In this document: piece after piece, positions 59,859-64,000 of the stretch
Numbering within the stretch: position 1 is the first letter of the stretch
Layout of the letters: each line of letters starts with the position of its first letter
DNA from: JAOARY01 sp045345765
GTDB lineage: Bacteria; Bacillota; Clostridia; Peptostreptococcales; Peptostreptococcaceae
Length of the DNA stretch: 64,000 nucleotides
Direction of reading: 5' to 3'
Assembly (NCBI GenBank): GCA_045345765.1
Contig: CP148265.1
Span: 310,001-374,000 of the forward strand
Position numbers and translations under genes: made by a program
Notes under the pieces: model-generated
Seen by the model: the letters and a program-made list of their open reading frames with translations, nothing else
Databases searched by the model: none
What the model was told of the DNA's origin: nothing

Positions 59859-61250
59859 TTATAAAAATAATAAACAAAGTCCAATTATAATTCCTGAATA
59901 TATTAAATTTATAACACAATATCCCATTATATCTTTTGCATTTAAACCCGCTATTGACAAAGCTGGAAGAGCCCAAAATGGTTGAATCATATTAGTCCAT
60001 GAATCTCCCCAAGCAATAGACATAGCTGTTTTTGCACTACTAACTCCAAGTTCTACACCAGCAGGCATCATAATAGGTGCTTGAACAGCCCATTGACCTC
60101 CTCCAGATGGTACAAAAAAATTAACTATTCCTGCACTTAAAAAAGTAAACAACGGAAAAGTACTCACTGAAGATATATTTACAAAAAAATCTGATATACT
60201 AGATGCTAAAGAAACACCAGAAGCATTAACACCAGTCATCATCCCCATAATCCCTGCATAAAAAGGAAATTGAAGTATTATTCCACTTGTTCCCTTACAA
60301 GCATTTGAAAATGCAGCTAAAAAAGCTTTTGGAGTTTTATGAAGTATAATACCTGTAAATAAAAATATAGCATTTACAATATTTAAATTTAATTTTGCTC
60401 CATTTAATTTAAAATAATTTATTATATAGATAAACCCTATTAAAGAAATTAAAATTGATATTAAAATAGAATTTTCTAATTTATCTGCAAAAGTCTTTAT
60501 ATTATTATCTAAATTAATCTTTTCATCTTCAATTAAACTCTTATCAATTTCAAATATATTTTCTTTTGGATGCATATACGCATTTAAAATAGGCATTGTA
60601 ATTAAAATTATCAAAAATGGAACTAAACCATAGAACGAAAAAATCGTTTCACTCACTGGAATAGCCTCCAAAACTGCACCTTTAGTAACTTTAGCTAAAT
60701 CATCTCCACCACTTGCTAATTTAAGTGGAATAGACCCAGATATACCTGCATGCCAAACTAAAAAACCCGAATAACTTGATGCTATAAGAAGTCTATAATC
60801 AACTTTTTTTATAACTTTAGCAATCTCTTTTGCATATAAAGCTCCTACAACTAACCCAAATCCCCAATTTATATAACTTGAAATTGTAGCAACCAAAGTT
60901 ACTGCAATAATTGCTTGAAAGGCGTTTTTAGGTATACTGGCTAATTTTTCAAGATTTTTCTTTACTAAATTAGTATTTGCAAGAGTATGACCAGTAACAA
61001 GTACCAACGCCATTTGCATAGAAAAACCAAGAAGTGCCCACATTTGATTTCCAAAATGATTAGTCATTTGTGTTACTGATTGTTTAGTTATCAAAATTCC
61101 CATAACAAGAACTATTAGAGTAAGTATTGATGCAAATAAAAATGGATCTGGTAAATAATTTTGAACTAAATTAACACATAGATTTGTAAATTTTAAAAAT
61201 AAATTTTCTTTTTTCCTCTCTTCTTTTAAAATTACATTTGAATTTTTCAT
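59859..61250 (-). CDS. atoE: AtoE family short-chain fatty acid transporter
   Basis: This 463-residue integral membrane protein with about 12 helices has LVQNYLPDPFLFASILT, WGFGLVVGALYAKEIAK, LVWHAGISGSIPLKLASGG, FFVPSGGGQWAVQAPI and WGDSWTNMIQPFWALPAL. This is the AtoE pattern. The family moves acetoacetate, butyrate or related acids. Located just before the lysine fermentation operon but ahead of its promoter and riboswitch, it may export the butyrate and acetate produced or take up an intermediate. Its own promoter is unclear (TTGACA at 61333-61338 and TATAAT at 61307-61312, but 20 bp apart). Confidence 0.88.
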   Translation of the reverse strand: MKNSNVILKEERKKENLFLKFTNLCVNLVQNYLPDPFLFASILTLIVLVMGILITKQSVTQMTNHFGNQMWALLGFSMQMALVLVTGHTLANTNLVKKNLEKLASIPKNAFQAIIAVTLVATISSYINWGFGLVVGALYAKEIAKVIKKVDYRLLIASSYSGFLVWHAGISGSIPLKLASGGDDLAKVTKGAVLEAIPVSETIFSFYGLVPFLIILITMPILNAYMHPKENIFEIDKSLIEDEKINLDNNIKTFADKLENSILISILISLIGFIYIINYFKLNGAKLNLNIVNAIFLFTGIILHKTPKAFLAAFSNACKGTSGIILQFPFYAGIMGMMTGVNASGVSLASSISDFFVNISSVSTFPLFTFLSAGIVNFFVPSGGGQWAVQAPIMMPAGVELGVSSAKTAMSIAWGDSWTNMIQPFWALPALSIAGLNAKDIMGYCVINLIYSGIIIGLCLLFL

Positions 61251-61543
61251 AAAATCCCCCTATATTTTAAGATATTTATAAATAACCCCATATTTATAAA
61301 TTCATAATTATAAAATCAAATAATTATATTTTTGTCAAATACAAATCTTCTTTTTATAAGCTAATTATCTTAAAATAACTTTATAAACCTTTGCAATACT
61401 TAAAATATCATATATAAATGCTTATATTTGATTTTTGATTTTTAAGTCTTTAAAAACATCAAATATTTTCATGAGTAAATTTATAACAAATCAAAAGAAA
61501 AAACTGTGAATATTAATACATCATAAAAAGAATCAAAAACAAT

Positions 61544-61590
61544 AAAAAATGTTAATTTAAATTGTTTTATAATTTAAATTAACATTTTTT
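61544..61590 (-). terminator. Terminator of the min-rodA-mgsA run
   Basis: A perfect 20 bp stem (61544-61563 with 61571-61590) ending in a T-run lies 14 bp after mgsA. The rest of 61251-61604 is AT-rich leader of atoE with no gene seen. Confidence 0.8.
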
Positions 61591-61604
61591 TATTTTTTAA
61601 TATA

Positions 61605-62003
61605 TTATTTTTTAAATATAGCTCTCCAGTTCAAATCTCCTCTTTCAATTGCCTTTATAAAAAGTTCTGCTGAAGCTAGATTAGTAGCTATTGGTACATG
61701 ATGTACATCGCAAAGTCTTATAAGTGCTTGTATATCTGGCTCATGTGGTTGTGCAGCCATTGGATCTCTTAAAAAGATTACTAAATCCATATTATTCTCT
61801 GCTATTTTTGCACCTATTTGCTGGTCTCCACCATATGGACCTGACTGAAATCTATGTATATCTAATTTAGTTTGTTCCATTATTTTTAGTCCAGTTGTTC
61901 CCGTTGCAAATAATTTATGATTTTTTAAGATATATTCATATGCAACACAAAAATTAACAAGTAAATCTTTCTTCTCATCATGTGCAATTAAAGATATATT
62001 CAT
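61605..62003 (-). CDS. mgsA: Methylglyoxal synthase
   Basis: MgsA turns dihydroxyacetone phosphate into methylglyoxal and phosphate, a bypass under phosphate limitation. The 132-residue chain has SLIAHDEKKDLL, LFATGTTGLKI, SGPYGGDQQIGA with the catalytic loop, and FLRDPMAAQPHEPDI. AGGGAGTGG precedes the ATG. It follows rodA by 11 bp, the common clostridial minCDE-rodA-mgsA order. Confidence 0.96.
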   Translation of the reverse strand: MNISLIAHDEKKDLLVNFCVAYEYILKNHKLFATGTTGLKIMEQTKLDIHRFQSGPYGGDQQIGAKIAENNMDLVIFLRDPMAAQPHEPDIQALIRLCDVHHVPIATNLASAELFIKAIERGDLNWRAIFKK

Positions 62004-62014
62004 ATTTCCACTCC

Positions 62015-63094
62015 CTAAAAATTAATCTTCCTTCTTCTCATCGATACATTTAAAACTAATCCTAATGCCATAAAACTTGTAACCATAGAACTCCCACCAT
62101 AACTTACAAAAGGTAAAGTTACTCCAGTTATCGGCATAAGGCCTATTGTCATTCCTATATTTTGTACTATTTGATATAAGAACATAAAAAGAACCCCAGT
62201 ACAAACAAGACTTCCATAGAAATCTTTTGATATTGCAGCAATCCGAAGTATTCTAATTAAAAATAACAAAAATAACAAACATAAAACAGAAGCTCCTAAA
62301 AGCCCTGTTTCTTCAACCAATACAGCAAATATAAAATCTGATTCTTGAACAGGTAAAAAATTATATCTATTTTGAGTCCCTTGATAAAGCCCTTTTCCAA
62401 ACACTTTACCAGAACCAATCGCTATTATTGATTGGTTTAATTGATAATTATCAAAAAATTCATCAATTCTTTGTTTTTGATGATTTTCTAAATTAGGATA
62501 TATAATAGGTATTGATATAAGAAGTATTAATATCAAATTCCTAATTAATTTTAAATCCATATCACAGACAAATAACATTCCAGCTATTATAGATATAAAT
62601 ACTATTGTAGTTCCTAAATCAGGCTGTTTTAATAACATCAAAAGAACAGGTGAACAATAAAGACCTATAGGTATTAAATCCTTAAACTTATTTATTTCAC
62701 CCTTTTTGTCTTCCATATAACTTGCAAAACCAAGTATAAAACTAATTTTTACAAGTTCAGAAGTCTGAAAATATAAAACTTTTAAATTTATCCAAGACCT
62801 AGCTCCTGCAATTTGAACTCCTAATCCTGGTATATATACTAATAATAATAAAAATATATTAAGTACATAAAGATACCTTCTATACTCTTTAAATTTATTG
62901 TAATCTATAAATATAAATACGGACATAGCACAAAGCCCCACACAAAACGCTAGGGCTTGTACTATAATCATCTTCTTGCTGCCACCATCAAGTATATGTA
63001 CAGCACTGCTTATAGTTATAAGACCTATTATAAATATAAGAAATACACTAAGCAAAAGAATCCAATCTATAGACTTTACCATCTTTAAAATCAT
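62015..63094 (-). CDS. rodA: RodA, SEDS-family peptidoglycan polymerase
   Basis: RodA polymerises glycan strands during cell elongation. The 359-residue membrane protein has about ten helices and SEDS motifs: GARSWINLKVLYFQTSELVKISFIL (key part ARSWI), LKQPDLGTTIVF, IAIGSGKVFGKGLYQGTQ, FIFAVLVEETGLLG and the GVTLPFVSYGGSSM end. It could be a spore or division homologue, but its place after minE points to RodA. The ATG at 63094 has a weak SD; M5 is an alternative start. Confidence 0.93.
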   Translation of the reverse strand: MILKMVKSIDWILLLSVFLIFIIGLITISSAVHILDGGSKKMIIVQALAFCVGLCAMSVFIFIDYNKFKEYRRYLYVLNIFLLLLVYIPGLGVQIAGARSWINLKVLYFQTSELVKISFILGFASYMEDKKGEINKFKDLIPIGLYCSPVLLMLLKQPDLGTTIVFISIIAGMLFVCDMDLKLIRNLILILLISIPIIYPNLENHQKQRIDEFFDNYQLNQSIIAIGSGKVFGKGLYQGTQNRYNFLPVQESDFIFAVLVEETGLLGASVLCLLFLLFLIRILRIAAISKDFYGSLVCTGVLFMFLYQIVQNIGMTIGLMPITGVTLPFVSYGGSSMVTSFMALGLVLNVSMRRRKINF

Positions 63095-63111
63095 TACTTT
63101 GCCAACTTTCT

Positions 63112-63396
63112 TTATTTTGAATTCTTCAGATTTTTAATAGGAATGTTTGCAACAAGAGCAGAAACAACTTTACCATCATTTCTTGTTTTAGTAACTTTGA
63201 CCTCTAAATTATCCTCATCCACTTCAATATAATTTGATATCACATTTATGATTTCGCCCTTTATATTGCCCAAAAATTCAGATGAACAATTAGCTCTGTC
63301 ATGTACTAAAACTAATTTTAGTCTTTCCTTTGCAATATTCTTGCTCAATTTTGACTCATTAGAAAATACTTTTAACATATCTAACATTTCATTCAC
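63112..63396 (-). CDS. minE: Cell division topological factor MinE
   Basis: MinE drives MinD off the membrane and so positions the division septum. The 94-residue chain has an N-terminal membrane-targeting/anti-MinCD helix (MLDMLKVFSNESKLSKNIAKERLKLVLVHDRANC, key parts SKNIAKERLKLVL and HDR). The C-terminal topological specificity domain covers about 35-90. It begins 2 bp after the minD stop. Confidence 0.95.
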   Translation of the reverse strand: MNEMLDMLKVFSNESKLSKNIAKERLKLVLVHDRANCSSEFLGNIKGEIINVISNYIEVDEDNLEVKVTKTRNDGKVVSALVANIPIKNLKNSK

Positions 63397-63398
63397 CT

Positions 63399-64000
63399 CT
63401 ACTTTTTCAAACCAAAAAGCTTTTTAATTTTATCTACAAATTTTTCTTGCACTTCTAAATCAATAAATTCAACAGCTTCACCCAAAACTCTTTTAGCTAT
63501 ATTTCTATATGCTTGAGCTGACATTGATGAATCTACACTTACAACTGGCTCTCCTCTATTTGTTGATGTTATTATAAGCTCATCATCAGGAATAACTCCA
63601 ATCAAATCTATTGCTAATATATCTATTATATCATCAATATTCATCATGTCACCACGCTTAACCATATCTACTCTTAATCTATTTATGATAAGCTTAGGAT
63701 TTTCAAGTTCATTAGCTTCTAAAAGCCCAATTATTCTATCTGCATCTCTTACAGCCGAAACTTCTGGTGTTGTAACTACAAAAGATAACTCTGCTCCAGC
63801 TATCGCATTTTTAAATCCTTGTTCTATACCAGCAGGACAATCTATTAATATATAATCAAAAGATTTTTTTAATTCCCCACAAAGTTTCTTCATTTGATCT
63901 TCTGAAACAGCTGTTTTATCCCTAGTTTGAGCTGCTGGAAGTAGATATAAGCCTTCAAATCTCTTATCTTTTATAAGTGCTTGATTTAATCTACAATTTT
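63399..64000 (-). CDS. minD: Septum site-determining ATPase MinD, cut by the window edge
   Basis: The reading frame runs through the window end, so the N-terminal Walker A part is missing. The visible 200 residues include YLLPAAQTRDKTAV, DYILIDCPAGIEQGFKNAIAGA (Walker B/switch II), VTTPEVSAVRDADRIIGLLE, LIINRLRVDMVKRGDMM and the amphipathic membrane-targeting C-terminus VDKIKKLFGLKK. MinD recruits MinC to the poles and is controlled by MinE, encoded next. A Met at 63893 is internal and not the start. Confidence 0.96.
   Translation of the reverse strand, partial: NCRLNQALIKDKRFEGLYLLPAAQTRDKTAVSEDQMKKLCGELKKSFDYILIDCPAGIEQGFKNAIAGAELSFVVTTPEVSAVRDADRIIGLLEANELENPKLIINRLRVDMVKRGDMMNIDDIIDILAIDLIGVIPDDELIITSTNRGEPVVSVDSSMSAQAYRNIAKRVLGEAVEFIDLEVQEKFVDKIKKLFGLKK

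Overview
The window is very AT-rich and dense with genes. It reads as a chromosome segment of an anaerobic, low-GC Clostridia member, probably of the Peptostreptococcaceae type. The support is as follows. There is a complete lysine fermentation operon. There is a selenocysteine toolkit (selA, selB, selC, and a selD that itself carries selenocysteine). T-box and other Gram-positive riboswitches are present. The gene order rng-rplU-prp-rpmA-(spo0B-like)-obgE-yhbY-nadD-yqeK-LCP-rsfS-leuS is typical of Firmicutes. GerM-type, Spo0B-like and Spo0A-box signals point to a spore former. No phage, insertion sequence, CRISPR array or rRNA is visible, so this is core genome and not an island.

Layout, left to right. 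Positions 1-2.4 kb hold rpmF (first codons only), yceD, ackA and tRNA-Sec. Positions 2.7-10.35 kb hold selD, then selA-selB followed by a two-component system and a GerM lipoprotein, all on the minus strand. Positions 10.5-13.1 kb hold comEA, a D,D-carboxypeptidase and a small P-loop-like protein behind a structured leader. Positions 13.2-18.9 kb hold serine dehydratase, RidA, threonine dehydratase, a CBS protein and a lysine-riboswitch aspartokinase. Positions 19.1-30.7 kb hold a nucleoid protein, T-box leuS and the large ribosome/GTPase cluster. Positions 30.9-40.2 kb hold transporters, a bactofilin, a preQ1-riboswitch queuosine salvage pair, an OadA-like carboxyltransferase, an RpiR regulator and a cell-wall hydrolase. 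Positions 40.3-49.2 kb hold a radical-SAM pair, msrA, luxS-mccA, and argG-argH with an amino-acid binding lipoprotein behind a tandem T-box. Positions 49.4-61.3 kb hold the lysine fermentation operon and an AtoE-type transporter. Positions 61.6-64 kb hold mgsA, rodA, minE and minD (cut by the window edge).

The most interesting system is the lysine fermentation operon (kal-kce-CoA transferase-kdd-kamA-kamB-like-MutS-like-kamD-kamE). Its leader contains what I read as a lysine riboswitch. Its expression platform has four mutually exclusive segments arranged as an ON switch: lysine would release an antiterminator. The same genome uses a second lysine riboswitch before aspartokinase that appears to work in the opposite sense by hiding the ribosome binding site. 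One ligand would thus shut off synthesis and turn on fermentation.

Other points of note are a tandem T-box whose second copy appears to lack Stem I, a three-way-junction leader before a protein of unknown function, the in-frame UGA of selD with a SECIS-like hairpin, a MutS-like/P-loop pair inside the aminomutase operon, and a Spo0B-like protein in the ancestral spo0B position.
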